Source: Halosimplex carlsbadense 2-9-1
GTDB taxonomy: Archaea; Halobacteriota; Halobacteria; Halobacteriales; Haloarculaceae
Assembly: GCF_000337455.1 (NCBI RefSeq)
Contig: NZ_AOIU01000028.1
Location: 40,980 to 104,979, forward strand
Direction of reading: 5' to 3'
DNA: 64,000 nucleotides
In this document: positions 34,670-43,849 of the stretch, piece after piece
How the letters are laid out: each line of letters opens with the position of its first letter
Numbering within the stretch: the stretch's first letter is position 1
The notes under the pieces: generated by a model
The model's input: the letters and a program-made list of their open reading frames with translations, nothing else
Database searches by the model: none
What the model was told of the DNA's origin: nothing
Translations under genes and position numbers: made by a program

Positions 34670-35710
34670 ATGACACGGATAGGAGTCGTCGGCGCGGGCG
34701 CGGCGGCCGCGGCCGCGACGTACGTGCTCGACGGGGCGGTCCCGTCGGCGGAAGTGACGGTGCTGGAGAAATCCCGGGGCGTCTGCGGGCGGGCGGCGAC
34801 GCGCCGCCGGGGCGACGTGACCTACGACTACGGCGCCAACTACGTCAAGAGCGACGACGACCGCGTCGTCGAGCTTCTGACCGAGACGCTCGATTCGGAG
34901 GGGTTGGTCGACGCGAGCGAGCCGATCTACACCTTCGACGCCGAGGGGTCGGTCTCGGAGGGGCGCGACGCGGACGACCACAAGTGGTCCTACCGCGCGG
35001 GGCTGACACAGATCGCGAAACGGCTGCTCGGCGAAACGGGGGCGACCGTGGAGAACTCGACCAGAGCCGAGACGCTCGTCCGCGACGGCGACCAGTGGCG
35101 CGTCGTCGATACCGACGGCGGGGAGTGGGGACCGTTCGACGCGCTGCTCCTGAACCCGCCGGCGCCCCAGAGCGCGGAGTTGCTGCGCGACGCCGAGTGG
35201 GAGAGCGAGGCCCGGCGGGATCTGGCCGAAGCGGCCGAGGCGGTCCCCTATCGCACGATCTGGACGGCGGTGCTGGGCTACGAGTTCGAACTCGACCGGC
35301 CGTACTACGCGCTGGTGAACCCCGACCGGGACCACCAGATCGGCTGGATCGCCCGCGAGGAGTGCAAGGCGGGCCACGTCCCGGACGGGGAGTCGGTGCT
35401 GGTGGTCCAGGCCAACCCCGAGTGGTCGGTCGAGCGCTACGACGACGACCCCGCGGAGAACGTGGCCGAACTGGCAGATCTGAGCGCGGACGTGCTGGGC
35501 GACGAACGGCTGGCCGACCCAGAGTGGACGGATCATCAGGGGTGGCGCTACGCGCTCCCCGACGAGGGCGTTCGGCGGGGTGCGGTCGACGGCGTTGCGG
35601 ACGCGGATCTCTACCCGCTCGGCGACTGGGTGGCCGGCGAAGCGCGGCTGCACGCCGCGCTCCGGAACGGGCTGGACACCAGCGAGCGGGTCGCCTACGC
35701 GCTGGAGTAG
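34670..35710 (+). CDS. renalase-like FAD/NAD(P) amine-oxidase family oxidoreductase
   Basis: This 346-residue flavoprotein has the Rossmann FAD loop IGVVGAGAAAAAATYVL at the start (residues 4-20) and the block VLEKSRGVCGRAATRR, typical of renalase/NAD(P)-binding amine-oxidase-like proteins. YGANYVKSDDDRVVEL and the late motif YPLGDWVAGEARLHAAL fit the family. The substrate is unknown. I chose ATG 34670; the open frame upstream runs through the tandem repeat. It is convergent with the sulfatase-like gene. Confidence 0.85.
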   Translation: MTRIGVVGAGAAAAAATYVLDGAVPSAEVTVLEKSRGVCGRAATRRRGDVTYDYGANYVKSDDDRVVELLTETLDSEGLVDASEPIYTFDAEGSVSEGRDADDHKWSYRAGLTQIAKRLLGETGATVENSTRAETLVRDGDQWRVVDTDGGEWGPFDALLLNPPAPQSAELLRDAEWESEARRDLAEAAEAVPYRTIWTAVLGYEFELDRPYYALVNPDRDHQIGWIAREECKAGHVPDGESVLVVQANPEWSVERYDDDPAENVAELADLSADVLGDERLADPEWTDHQGWRYALPDEGVRRGAVDGVADADLYPLGDWVAGEARLHAALRNGLDTSERVAYALE

Positions 35711-35754
35711 CTGGCACTGGCGTCGCGGACGGAGTGAACGCCGGCAGAGTGCGG

Positions 35755-35838
35755 GGTTCGGTGGGCGGAGCGCGAGGCTCGGTAGGCGGAGCGCGAGGCT
35801 CGGTAGGCGGAGCGCGAGGCTCGGTGGGCGGAGCGCGG
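35755..35838. repeat. 21-base tandem repeat, four units
   Basis: Four adjacent units of the pattern ggctcggtRggcggagcgcga run from 35755 to 35838. The two middle units (35776-35796 and 35797-35817) are identical. The array lies just after the renalase-like gene and before the stop of the convergent sulfatase-like gene. Confidence 0.9.
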
Positions 35839-35868
35839 AGGGCCGTCGACCAACCGACGGCGCCCCGA

Positions 35869-37200
35869 TCAGTAGTAGCCCAGGGCGGCCAGCTGGCCCT
35901 TCTTGTCCGGATCGAGCCCGCGGTCGCTGGCCTCGCGGGGCAGGTCGACGGACACGTCGCGCGTCAGGACGGCGTCGTCGACGGACTCGCTGGTTGCGGC
36001 GCCGACGCGATGGAGCTGTCCGGGGCCGTGGACGGCGAGTTCCGCGGCGGCGTCGCCCCAGTAGTACGTCTTGCGGACCGCGCGGTCGACCGACGGGTCG
36101 GCGCGGTAGACGGCCCGCGACGGGGCGACGTAGGGTTCGACCGAGTCGCAGTTGCCCTCGTAGCGCTCGCGGAGGTCGCCGGTGACGGGCTGTTTCGTGC
36201 TGACGACGCGTTCGCGGGCGAAGGCGCCGGCCGACACCGGTTCGCCCGCGCCGGCGGCCAGCGCGACGTCGTGGAACGGCGTCAGCGCCGCGGGGTCGCG
36301 GACGGTCCGCGCCTCGCGTTGCCCGGGGCGGCGGACGAGCAGGGGGACGTGTAACAGCGACTCGTGCATCGGGACGATGTGGGAGACGGCCGGCGGCTCC
36401 CCGTCGAGGACGCCGCGCTCGCCGAAGCCGTCGCCGTGGTCGCCGCAGACGACGAGCAGGGTGTCCTCCAGCGCCCCCCGCTCGCGGAGCGTCGAGACCA
36501 CGCGGCCGAGGATCGCGTCGGCTTGTCGGACGCCCCCGTCGTACAGCGCTTCGAGGGCGCGCAGTTGCCAGAGCGGTCGCTCGTCGGAGTGGAACGTCCA
36601 CTCCCAGCGGGTGGGCAGTTCCGCCTGGAGTTCGCGGGCGGCGTCGTCGCCCCACTCGTCGTGGGCGGCGCGGGGCTCGAAGGGTCTGTGGGCGTCCATC
36701 AGGTTCAGACACGCCGCCCACGGGCCGTCGCGGTCGGCGCTCCACGACAGGAAGCGGTCGGCGTAGTAGTAGCCGTCGGGTCCGGGGTTCAACTCGGCGG
36801 TGTCGTAGCGGTCGCCGTGGCTATCGGGGACCGTCTCCACCGTCTCGAAGGCGTCTTTCAGCCCCACCTCGTGGCTGGCGACGAAGCCGTTCTCGGTGAA
36901 CAGGCCCGTGTCGTGACCGCCCTCGGCGAGTGTCTCGAAGACCGTATTGCCCGGCGCGAGCTTGCGGTCGATCGTGACGCCGTGTTCGTGCGTTTCGAGC
37001 CCAGTGAAGAGGCTGACGTGACTCGGCAGGCTCCAGTTCGACGGCGCCCGCGCCTGTGCGTACAGCGTCGACTCGCGCGCCAGCAGTTCGAGGTTCGGTG
37101 TCGTCGACTTCCGCGCCCCCAGCACCGAGCAGTTCTGTGCCCGCACGGAGTCGAGCACGACCAGTAACACGTTCGCCGGCTCCGATCGGTCGGTCGCCAT
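35869..37200 (-). CDS. sulfatase / alkaline-phosphatase-superfamily hydrolase
   Basis: This 443-residue protein has the alkaline phosphatase fold. The N-terminal metal site is VLLVVLDSVRAQN, the nucleophile region is SNWSLPSHVSLFTG with a serine where many sulfatases have cysteine or serine, and the second metal site is VVCGDHGDGFGE. MDAHRPFEP and THEHGV are also typical. Haloarchaeal relatives are often annotated as sulfatases; phosphonate or phosphodiester hydrolysis is equally possible. No signal peptide is seen. I chose ATG 37200; an A/T-rich patch at 37228-37255 may be the promoter. Confidence 0.85.
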   Translation of the reverse strand: MATDRSEPANVLLVVLDSVRAQNCSVLGARKSTTPNLELLARESTLYAQARAPSNWSLPSHVSLFTGLETHEHGVTIDRKLAPGNTVFETLAEGGHDTGLFTENGFVASHEVGLKDAFETVETVPDSHGDRYDTAELNPGPDGYYYADRFLSWSADRDGPWAACLNLMDAHRPFEPRAAHDEWGDDAARELQAELPTRWEWTFHSDERPLWQLRALEALYDGGVRQADAILGRVVSTLRERGALEDTLLVVCGDHGDGFGERGVLDGEPPAVSHIVPMHESLLHVPLLVRRPGQREARTVRDPAALTPFHDVALAAGAGEPVSAGAFARERVVSTKQPVTGDLRERYEGNCDSVEPYVAPSRAVYRADPSVDRAVRKTYYWGDAAAELAVHGPGQLHRVGAATSESVDDAVLTRDVSVDLPREASDRGLDPDKKGQLAALGYY

Positions 37201-37345
37201 GGAACGCCTGCGGCCCGCGCACACTTCTAAGTAACAATTTTTTGACTGTTTGGCTTGGGGTGTCACGCCAGCGGTCCGGAGGGGGACGTGGGGAAATGGA
37301 GGAGTCCGGAGCGGTGGGGAGCGACGGTTCGGTACGCTCGCCAGG

Positions 37346-37984
37346 TCAGGACGCGGTCGACCCGGTGGCCTGGCGGTCGCTCGACCGCGTCCGGACGCGG
37401 TAGAGGCCGATCGTGATCGCGGCGGCGACGGCGAACCCGGCGACCGACTGCGCCCACGTGTGGGCCTCCACCCAGACGCGCGTCGGAACCATCAGGACCG
37501 GGACGACGAGCAGGGGCGCGTACCGGCGGTCGACCAGCGCGAGATACAGCGTCGGTGCCAGCGCGTAGATGACGTGCCCGGAGATATCCCAGACGGGCGC
37601 GAGGAGGGCGTAGGGGACCGTGACAGTCGCGAACGTCACCATCGCGCCGGGGACGACCGGGCCCCACTCGTAGCGGCGCCAGACGAACCAGGTGACGCCG
37701 GCGGCGATCAGCACGCCGGTGGCGACCACCTCGTCGAGGCGCCAGCTGCTCCCGCCGACGGCCCGCGCGAGCCCGCCGCGGAACAGGACGAAGAAGGCCG
37801 CGGTCGGGACGAGCGCGAGAGCGCCGGCGCCGAGGAAGGCACCGACGCGGCGACCGAGCGCGGCCCGGTCGGCGCCCTCGTCGCGCCACTCCCGGTGGAT
37901 CAACAGCAGGCTCCCGACGCCGAGGACGGTGATCGGGTGGAAGACGTAGCCGTACAGTCCTATCGCTCGCTCCAGCACCGACAT
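37346..37984 (-). CDS. PAP2-like multi-helix membrane protein
   Basis: This 212-residue membrane protein has about six hydrophobic segments. Degenerate PAP2 motifs may be present: WDISGHVIYAL in the position of PSGH, and RVWVEAHTWAQSVAGF in the position of the third motif (SR-x5-H-x3-D). If real, some catalytic residues are altered. The role might be lipid dephosphorylation or none. ATG 37984 precedes the first helix. A true PAP2 phosphatase gene lies upstream on the same strand. Confidence 0.65.
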   Translation of the reverse strand: MSVLERAIGLYGYVFHPITVLGVGSLLLIHREWRDEGADRAALGRRVGAFLGAGALALVPTAAFFVLFRGGLARAVGGSSWRLDEVVATGVLIAAGVTWFVWRRYEWGPVVPGAMVTFATVTVPYALLAPVWDISGHVIYALAPTLYLALVDRRYAPLLVVPVLMVPTRVWVEAHTWAQSVAGFAVAAAITIGLYRVRTRSSDRQATGSTAS

Positions 37985-38138
37985 GACGGGCGGGATAGGC
38001 CGTCCCACCGGATAGTCGGCCGGCCGGCATTCGCCACGGAGGGAGTGATCGGACGCTCGGAGGGTCGGAGCGACCGGTGGGTCGGAGACTTGGAGCGCTC
38101 GGACGGCCAGAGCGCTCGCGGTAGTCGCGGCCGTCGCC

Positions 38139-39011
38139 TCAGGCGGTGGCAGTCGCGTCGCCGGGACCGTCGAGGAGGGCGGGCGGAGCGACCAGTCCTG
38201 CGCCGACCGCGACGGCGAACGCGAAGACGGCCGCTGACCGGGAGTCGGCGGCGAGGGCGAGGGCGCCCGCACCGGCGAGGGGCGAGAGGAGGCCGGCGAC
38301 GACCGCTGGCCGTGTCGGGGCCCGCTCGCGGGCCGTCCCGCTACCGCCGATCTCCCAGGCGGCGGTCGCTCCGACCGCCAGTCCGAGGAGAGCAACGGCG
38401 TCGTAGCCGGCCCCGCTGACCCCGACGGCGAGGAGTCCCGTGGCGACCGCGAGCGTGAAGGCGAGTCCGGGGTCGCGGCCGGTGAGTCCGAACGCGACGG
38501 CGAGGAAGGCGAGGCCGAAGGCGATCCCCGCGAGCACGTCGCGGACGAAGTGGACGCCGAGGACGACCCGCGAGAGCGCGATCAGGGAGACGACGACGGC
38601 CGCCGCGGCGTAGCGGGCGCGGGGGGAACCCACGTCGAGGTCGACGGCGAGGGCGCCGTACGCGATCGCCGCGCCCATCGCGTGGCCGCTCGGGAACCCG
38701 TGGCCACCGGCCGAAACGACGCCGACCGACGCTGGCGGCCGCGGCGCGGCGAACGCGTGTTTGAGCGCGACCAGGAGCGCCGTCCCGGCGACGACGACGC
38801 CGATAGCGTGGGCGCCTCGCTCGCGGTCGACGAACCAGTAGTCGACGGCGAACGCGACGAGAACGACGCCGAGATTTCCCAGTCGAGTGACCCCGCGGAA
38901 CACCGGCACGAGCCACGACGGCACGGCCGCGCGGACGGTCTCCCCGAACCTTCCGGAGGCGACACTACCGGTCATCTGCTCGAACCTTCCCGAGGCGACA
39001 CTACCGGGCAT
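38139..39011 (-). CDS. PAP2 family phosphatase, membrane protein
   Basis: This membrane phosphatase of about 290 residues probably dephosphorylates lipid phosphates. The three PAP2 motifs are complete: KHAFAAPRPP, HGFPSGHAMG and SRVVLGVHFVRDVLAG. The second half adds further helices of unknown use. The start is doubtful, because the first 12 codons (MPGSVASGRFEQ) are duplicated as the next 12 (MTGSVASGRFGE), so translation could begin at 39011 or at 38975. The gene lies next to a degenerate PAP2-like protein gene. Confidence 0.87.
   Translation of the reverse strand: MPGSVASGRFEQMTGSVASGRFGETVRAAVPSWLVPVFRGVTRLGNLGVVLVAFAVDYWFVDRERGAHAIGVVVAGTALLVALKHAFAAPRPPASVGVVSAGGHGFPSGHAMGAAIAYGALAVDLDVGSPRARYAAAAVVVSLIALSRVVLGVHFVRDVLAGIAFGLAFLAVAFGLTGRDPGLAFTLAVATGLLAVGVSGAGYDAVALLGLAVGATAAWEIGGSGTARERAPTRPAVVAGLLSPLAGAGALALAADSRSAAVFAFAVAVGAGLVAPPALLDGPGDATATA
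38940..39011 (-). repeat. 36-base direct repeat that duplicates a start codon
   Basis: Two adjacent 36-base units cover 38976-39011 and 38940-38975 on the minus strand. Each begins with ATG and encodes M-x-GSVASGRF. They differ at only a few bases (for example atgcccgg against atgaccgg). Confidence 0.85.
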
Positions 39012-39066
39012 TGTTTCCGATCGAACTCGTGAGTATTTGGACCTGCGGCCGGCCATCGCCGGCAAC

Positions 39067-39918
39067 TCAGACGCCGCGGCGGTCGGCGCTGTCGTGAGGC
39101 GGGGTCGCCCCGTGTTCGACGCGGCGGTGTTCCTCGCGTTCGGGCGGCGCGAGGTGCCGGCGGTGCCACTCCGTCAGGAGCCCCTCCGCGTCGCCGATCC
39201 AGCGCTCGTCGGGGTCGACGTCGAGCGTCAGGTCGTACTCGCGTTCCTCGACGATGTCGGCGTCACCGGCGCGGACATCCTCGCGCGGTTCCTCGGCGAC
39301 GAGGTAGCGCTCCGTGACGTGAACGTCGGCACCGTTGCTGGCTTCGTCGGCCGTCACGGCGAACTCGCGTTCGAGCACGTGGACCCGGTCGGTGTCGTCG
39401 GCGAAGGTGTGCGAGCCGAAGAAGGCGGCGTCCTCGTCGGCGTCGTCGACGAGGTTGCGCCGCTGGAACTCCGTGGCCTCGTGGTCGAAGCCGGGCGGCA
39501 GGAGGTGTTCGGCGGTCGGGTCGTCGGGGCTGTGGTCGGGCGTGTCCATGTGATCGCGAGCGAACGAGGAGAGCCAGCCCCAGTCGCGGTCCTCGCCGAT
39601 GTCGACGAGGTGGTCGCCCAGCGTCTCCCCCTCGTCGACGGCGCGACCCTCGTCGACGACGACCCGGCCGTTCTCGGGTTCGTACCGCCCCTCGTGGACG
39701 GTCTCGCTCTCGGGCGCGTAGACGTAGGCGGCCCCGCCGGTCCCGGCGCGCGTGCCGCCGACCCACTCGACGTCGTCCATCTGCCGACTCGACTCGTCCC
39801 CGGGCGTCGCGCGCTCGACCGTCAGGTCGTCGGTGGCGTCGTATCGCCGAACGGGCCAGTTGTCGAACCGCGGGTCTGTCGCGCCTTCGGTTTCGGCGTC
39901 TCTGTCGGGGTCGGGCAT
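39067..39918 (-). CDS. conserved haloarchaeal protein of unknown function
   Basis: This 283-residue, very acidic soluble protein has no recognised domain and no membrane segment. The stretches DNWPVRRYDATDDLTVERAT and GATPPHDSADRRG are typical haloarchaeal sequence. Two VxVxxxEYDL-like strand patterns (ERYLVAEE and REYDLTLDVDPDERW) suggest a beta-rich fold in the C-terminal half. I chose ATG 39918 (MPDPDRDAE). It ends just upstream of the PAP2 gene on the same strand. Confidence 0.68.
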   Translation of the reverse strand: MPDPDRDAETEGATDPRFDNWPVRRYDATDDLTVERATPGDESSRQMDDVEWVGGTRAGTGGAAYVYAPESETVHEGRYEPENGRVVVDEGRAVDEGETLGDHLVDIGEDRDWGWLSSFARDHMDTPDHSPDDPTAEHLLPPGFDHEATEFQRRNLVDDADEDAAFFGSHTFADDTDRVHVLEREFAVTADEASNGADVHVTERYLVAEEPREDVRAGDADIVEEREYDLTLDVDPDERWIGDAEGLLTEWHRRHLAPPEREEHRRVEHGATPPHDSADRRGV

Positions 39919-40029
39919 CGGTCCCACCGATAGGGCGCTCGCGGTGAAAGGAAACAGGCGCCTATCGGCAGGGTCGCCCAGCGCCGACACGGAAGCGTGC
40001 GGTATTCAGGCCCTACCGGTCGCAGACGA

Positions 40030-40485
40030 TCAGGCGCCCGTCGGTTCGTCGGTCCGCCCCTCGTCGGCCGCCGCCGCGACGGCGTCGTCGGCGTACCACA
40101 GCACGGAGAAGTCCTGCGGGCTCGGTAGCGCGCAGGCCATCCACCCGACGGCGGCGAAACGGACGACGCCGTCGGTCGCGAACGGGTCGGCGACCACACC
40201 GAGGGCGACGAGCGCGAACGGCGCGGCGAGCGCCAGCGGCATCATCGCCGAACACCGCAGGACCCAGGCGGGCGTCTCCGCGGTCGCGCGCGGCCTGACC
40301 GCGGCCCAGCGCCCGCGCAGCCCCGCGCCGAGGACCCCGGTGTCCTCGCCCGGGAACCAGTCGATGCGGTATGCCACGCCCGCGGCGCGCAGGACGGCCG
40401 CGTGAGCGAGTTCGTGGGCGACGAGCCCCGCGCTGACCGCGAGAGCGAGTACGACGGCGGCGGTGGCGATCTCGATAGGCGTCAT
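40030..40485 (-). CDS. membrane protein with HExxH motif (M50-like metalloprotease relative)
   Basis: This 151-residue protein starts with a membrane helix that holds AHELAHAAVLRAAG, an HExxH zinc motif inside a hydrophobic segment. This resembles site-2-protease-like or DUF3267-type membrane proteins. Two or three more helices follow. No second zinc ligand (the LDG motif of S2P) is clear, so activity is uncertain. ATG 40485 lies at the start of the first helix. It diverges from the VOC gene. Confidence 0.7.
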   Translation of the reverse strand: MTPIEIATAAVVLALAVSAGLVAHELAHAAVLRAAGVAYRIDWFPGEDTGVLGAGLRGRWAAVRPRATAETPAWVLRCSAMMPLALAAPFALVALGVVADPFATDGVVRFAAVGWMACALPSPQDFSVLWYADDAVAAAADEGRTDEPTGA

Positions 40486-40586
40486 CTACTCGGGGTACGG
40501 TGGTCGTACCGGACCGGTAATCGACTATCAATCTATCGGTCGCGGGGTGCGACGGGGATTTGTGGGACCGACCCCTAGATCGGAGT

Positions 40587-41207
40587 ATGTCAGAGGATAG
40601 CGGTCCCGAGATCACGGCCGAACCGCCGGAGAGCCCGTTCCACACGACCGGTACCGACCACATCACCCTCATCGGTAGCAACGAGGCCGACACGATCGAG
40701 TTCTACCGCGACCTGCTGGGGATGCCCCTGGTGTTGCGCCAGCCCAACCTCGACGACCCGAACTCGACGCACCTCTTTTTCGACACCGGCGACGGCCGCA
40801 TCATCACGTTCTTCGTGACCGACGACCGCGAGTCGTCGGCCGCGCCGCTGCGCCACCAGGTCGGGTCGGTCCACCACCTCTCGTTCAGTATCGACCCCGA
40901 GCGCTTCGCGGATATCAAGCACGCGCTGGAGGAGTTCGGTCACGGCTACAACGAGTTCGACCGCGGGATCTTCCACTCGCTGTACACCCGCGACCACAAC
41001 GGCCTCACCATCGAACTCGCGACCGACAAGTACGACATCCCCGACGAGCGCCGCGGCGAAGTGCTCGCGACCGTCCAGCGGATCCGGGTCGCCGATGGCG
41101 CCGAGTACGCCGAGGCCGAACACTTAGAGCAGGCGCTGGCGGAACTCGGCATCGACAGCGACCCCGTCGAACTCCCGGACGCGCCGACCGGCGCCGGCGT
41201 CGAGTAG
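40587..41207 (+). CDS. VOC superfamily (glyoxalase/dioxygenase-like) protein
   Basis: This 206-residue protein has the vicinal oxygen chelate fold: TTGTDHITLIGSNEADTIEFYRDLLGMPL at residues of about 20-48 (metal ligand H in DHI), HHLSFSI in the middle and GLTIELATDKY (E ligand) near residue 145. The metal ligands look intact, so it could be a metal-dependent isomerase, lyase or ring-cleaving dioxygenase. The substrate is unknown. A long acidic C-terminal extension follows. It converges with the TIGR00341 gene, stops four bases apart. Confidence 0.85.
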   Translation: MSEDSGPEITAEPPESPFHTTGTDHITLIGSNEADTIEFYRDLLGMPLVLRQPNLDDPNSTHLFFDTGDGRIITFFVTDDRESSAAPLRHQVGSVHHLSFSIDPERFADIKHALEEFGHGYNEFDRGIFHSLYTRDHNGLTIELATDKYDIPDERRGEVLATVQRIRVADGAEYAEAEHLEQALAELGIDSDPVELPDAPTGAGVE

Positions 41208-41211
41208 GCGA

Positions 41212-42612
41212 TTACCGCCCGGCCGTGGCCCCCCTCGACGGAGTGGCGCGCTCGGCCATCGGAGACAGACCCGAGTCGGACCCACCGACGACCGATTCCG
41301 AGTCGCCGTCGGTCGGGGCCGCCCCGGTCGCGTTCGACACCTCGTAGTCGGTGTAGCTGACGAGGACGGTCACGTTCTCGCCGGTCCGGTTCGTTATCTC
41401 CCGCGCGAGCTCGTTCGGGAGCGACGGGTACGACTCGTCGGTCCTCCGCGTGAGCGCCACGGAGACCGTGGTCGGCTCGTGGATGGGGCTCATCCCGGCG
41501 TACTGGACGGTGACGCCGCGCAGCGAGAGCCGGCCGTACCGGTCGTCGGTGACCACGTCCGAGGTCGCCTGCGTGACGCCGTACTCGTAGCCGATGTGCT
41601 GGGCCGAGCCGACGAGGACGACGCTCGCGACCGCCAGGACGGCGATGGCGGTCGCGGCGAACGCGGCTTGCTCCCGGAGCGATTCGAGTTCGAGGAGCCC
41701 TCCGTCGACCTCCTCGGGACGATACCCGAGGTGTCGGAGCATCAGGTACGCCCCGACGTTGACGGCGACGATGGTCAGCCCGAGGAGGAACAGCGCGCCG
41801 ATGGCCACGCTCGCGGCGCCCCAGGCCGCGCCGATGCCGACGACCGCGGCCGTCGGGACGAGCGCGGCCGCGACCATCACGCCGACGATGCTCACATTGC
41901 CCTTCGTCGTCAGTCCGAACGCGCCCGCGGCGCCGGCGGCCAGACCGACGACCACCGAGAGCAGTCCCGGCGACAGCCGGACCGAAAACAGGTCGACCGT
42001 CGAAACGTCGAGCGTGACGGAGACGATCTCCAGATTCTTGATGAGCAGGCTGGCGACGACCGCGCCGAGGACGGCGACGCCCAGCCCGACGGCCTGCTGG
42101 CGAAGGCTGTCGCCGACCATCTTCCGGTCGTCGCGGACCGCGCCGATACTGGCCGCGAGCATCGGGGCCACCAGCGGCGCGAGCACCATCGACCCGACGA
42201 GGACCGCGGGCGACCCGATGAGCAGGCCTGCGGTCGCGATGACGGTGCTGAGGAACATCAGCCAGACGTACGACTGCGTGTTCGGGCGCATGTCCCGGGC
42301 CTTCGAGCGCAGCGTCTCCGGGGCGATCCGGTTGGGCGTCTCCGCCCAGTGGCGCTGGACCGCGTCCATCCCCTCGAAGGTCGCGAACTCGGCCTCCGTC
42401 GAGACGGTGTAGGTGCTCCGGTCGTAGCCGGCCTCGCCGAGGTCGTCCAGGACGCGCTCGACCGCGTCGGCGGGGATGACCACGGTCACGAGCGCGTGGC
42501 CCTCCCGCGCGCCGTCGCCCTCGGCGACGGTGTAGCCGAGGTCGTGCCCGTCGAGGACCTCCCGGATCGCCGCGCGCTGCTCGGCGGGCACCGACAACTG
42601 AAGCAGCCGCAT
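41212..42612 (-). CDS. TIGR00341 / DUF389 family membrane protein
   Basis: This 466-residue protein combines an N-terminal soluble ferredoxin-like region (residues of about 1-75, MRLLQLSVPAEQR onward) with a DUF389 membrane region. The block AVLVGSMVLAPLVAPMLAASIG is the family signature. About seven helices follow, then an extracellular beta-rich tail (FVVSYTDYEV-like). The function of this family is unknown. The Ser/Gly-rich C-terminus (SESVVGGSDS) is disordered. It is divergent from an aldo/keto reductase gene. Confidence 0.88.
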   Translation of the reverse strand: MRLLQLSVPAEQRAAIREVLDGHDLGYTVAEGDGAREGHALVTVVIPADAVERVLDDLGEAGYDRSTYTVSTEAEFATFEGMDAVQRHWAETPNRIAPETLRSKARDMRPNTQSYVWLMFLSTVIATAGLLIGSPAVLVGSMVLAPLVAPMLAASIGAVRDDRKMVGDSLRQQAVGLGVAVLGAVVASLLIKNLEIVSVTLDVSTVDLFSVRLSPGLLSVVVGLAAGAAGAFGLTTKGNVSIVGVMVAAALVPTAAVVGIGAAWGAASVAIGALFLLGLTIVAVNVGAYLMLRHLGYRPEEVDGGLLELESLREQAAFAATAIAVLAVASVVLVGSAQHIGYEYGVTQATSDVVTDDRYGRLSLRGVTVQYAGMSPIHEPTTVSVALTRRTDESYPSLPNELAREITNRTGENVTVLVSYTDYEVSNATGAAPTDGDSESVVGGSDSGLSPMAERATPSRGATAGR

Positions 42613-42770
42613 GACTGCTGTTGGATCGGACGCCGGAAAAGCCCATACCCGGCGTCTGCGCGTCCCTCTCGTGGGTTAGGGCTATCGGGACCGGCTCCGC
42701 TCCCGTCGCTCGCCGCTCGGCGGGCTTCCGCGAAACCAACCACTAAGCGAGCGGCGCCCGATCGGTCGGT

Positions 42771-43778
42771 ATGGAGTACAGACGACTCGGAGAGACCGGA
42801 CTGCAGGTCTCGCCTCTCTGTCTCGGGACGTGGCGCTTCGGCAAGGAACACGACGGCGTCGTCGAGACCGACCGCGAGGACGCCCACGAACTGCTCGACG
42901 CCTACGCCGAACGCGGCGGGAACTTCATCGACACCGCCAACGGCTACGGCGGCGGCGACTCCGAGCGCTGGATCGGCGAGTGGCTGGAGGGCGAGGACCG
43001 CGAGGACTACGTGATCGCCTCGAAGTGCTTCTGGTCCACAGTCTCGAGATTTCAGGAGAACCTCTCGAAGAAGAACGTCAAGGCCGAGGTCGAGGGCTCG
43101 CTCGACCGACTGGGAACCGACTACCTCGATATCCTCTATCTGCACCGCTTCGACGACGACACGCCCATCGAGCACACCCTGCGGGCCGTCGACGACCTTG
43201 TGAGCGAAGGCAAGGTCCACTACGTCGGCATCTCGACGTGTGACGCCTGGAAGCTCACGAAGGGCCTGTGGAAAGCCGACGTGAACAACTACGAGGCCTT
43301 TTCCGTTACCCAGCCGCTCTTTCACCCCGCCTACTACGAGGACGTGTCCGAGTATCTGGACGTGTGCGCCGACCAGAACCTCGCGGTCTGCCCGTACTCG
43401 CCGCTGGCGGGCGGGTTCCTCACCGGCAAGTACGAGCGGGTCGGCGACGGCACCTACGACCTGGACGCCGACGAGGGGACCCGCGGCGACCTGGACCCGA
43501 TGTTCGAGGACTGGTACGTCTCCGAACGCGGCTGGCACGTCCTCGACGCGGTGCGCGAGGTGGCCGACGAAGTGGACGCCTCGCCGGCGCAGGTCGCCCT
43601 GCGCTGGCTGATGGACCAGCCCGACTTCGACTGCGTGCCCATCGTCGGCGCTCGGACCGTCGACCAGCTGGACGAGAACGTGGGCGCGGTCGACGTGTCC
43701 ATCTCCGACGAACAGTTCGACCGCATCTTCGACGCCCGCTACGACGACGACGGGGAGCTGTACGAGACGAACGCCTGA
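42771..43778 (+). CDS. aldo/keto reductase
   Basis: This is a 335-residue AKR of the voltage-gated potassium channel beta-subunit/YajO-like branch. The opening MEYRRLGETGLQVSPLCLGTW is typical. GNFIDTANGYGGGDSE carries the catalytic Asp and Tyr, YVIASKCFW the lysine, and ILYLHRFDDD the histidine. The segment VPIVGARTVDQLDENVGAV is the cofactor-phosphate region. The substrate is unknown. It lies upstream of the FKBP gene on the same strand. Confidence 0.92.
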   Translation: MEYRRLGETGLQVSPLCLGTWRFGKEHDGVVETDREDAHELLDAYAERGGNFIDTANGYGGGDSERWIGEWLEGEDREDYVIASKCFWSTVSRFQENLSKKNVKAEVEGSLDRLGTDYLDILYLHRFDDDTPIEHTLRAVDDLVSEGKVHYVGISTCDAWKLTKGLWKADVNNYEAFSVTQPLFHPAYYEDVSEYLDVCADQNLAVCPYSPLAGGFLTGKYERVGDGTYDLDADEGTRGDLDPMFEDWYVSERGWHVLDAVREVADEVDASPAQVALRWLMDQPDFDCVPIVGARTVDQLDENVGAVDVSISDEQFDRIFDARYDDDGELYETNA

Positions 43779-43818
43779 GCGACCGAGGGCGACTCGGGGG
43801 AACGGCCCCCAGACCGTA

Positions 43819-43827
43819 GGCTTATCC
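43819..43827 (+). promoter_or_regulatory. TATA-like promoter of the FKBP gene
   Basis: The box ggcttatcc lies 23-31 bases before ATG 43850, the usual leaderless spacing. It is similar to the boxes at 8738-8750 and 9451-9460. Confidence 0.5.
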
Positions 43828-43849
43828 GTCGGCCACCGTTTCGGACGAT

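Noticed and set aside
35711..36354. An open frame that would extend from the dispersed repeat through the renalase-like gene and the 21-base repeat.
   Set aside because: It is out of frame with the flavoprotein and encodes repeated SVGGARG units, which follow from the DNA repeat.
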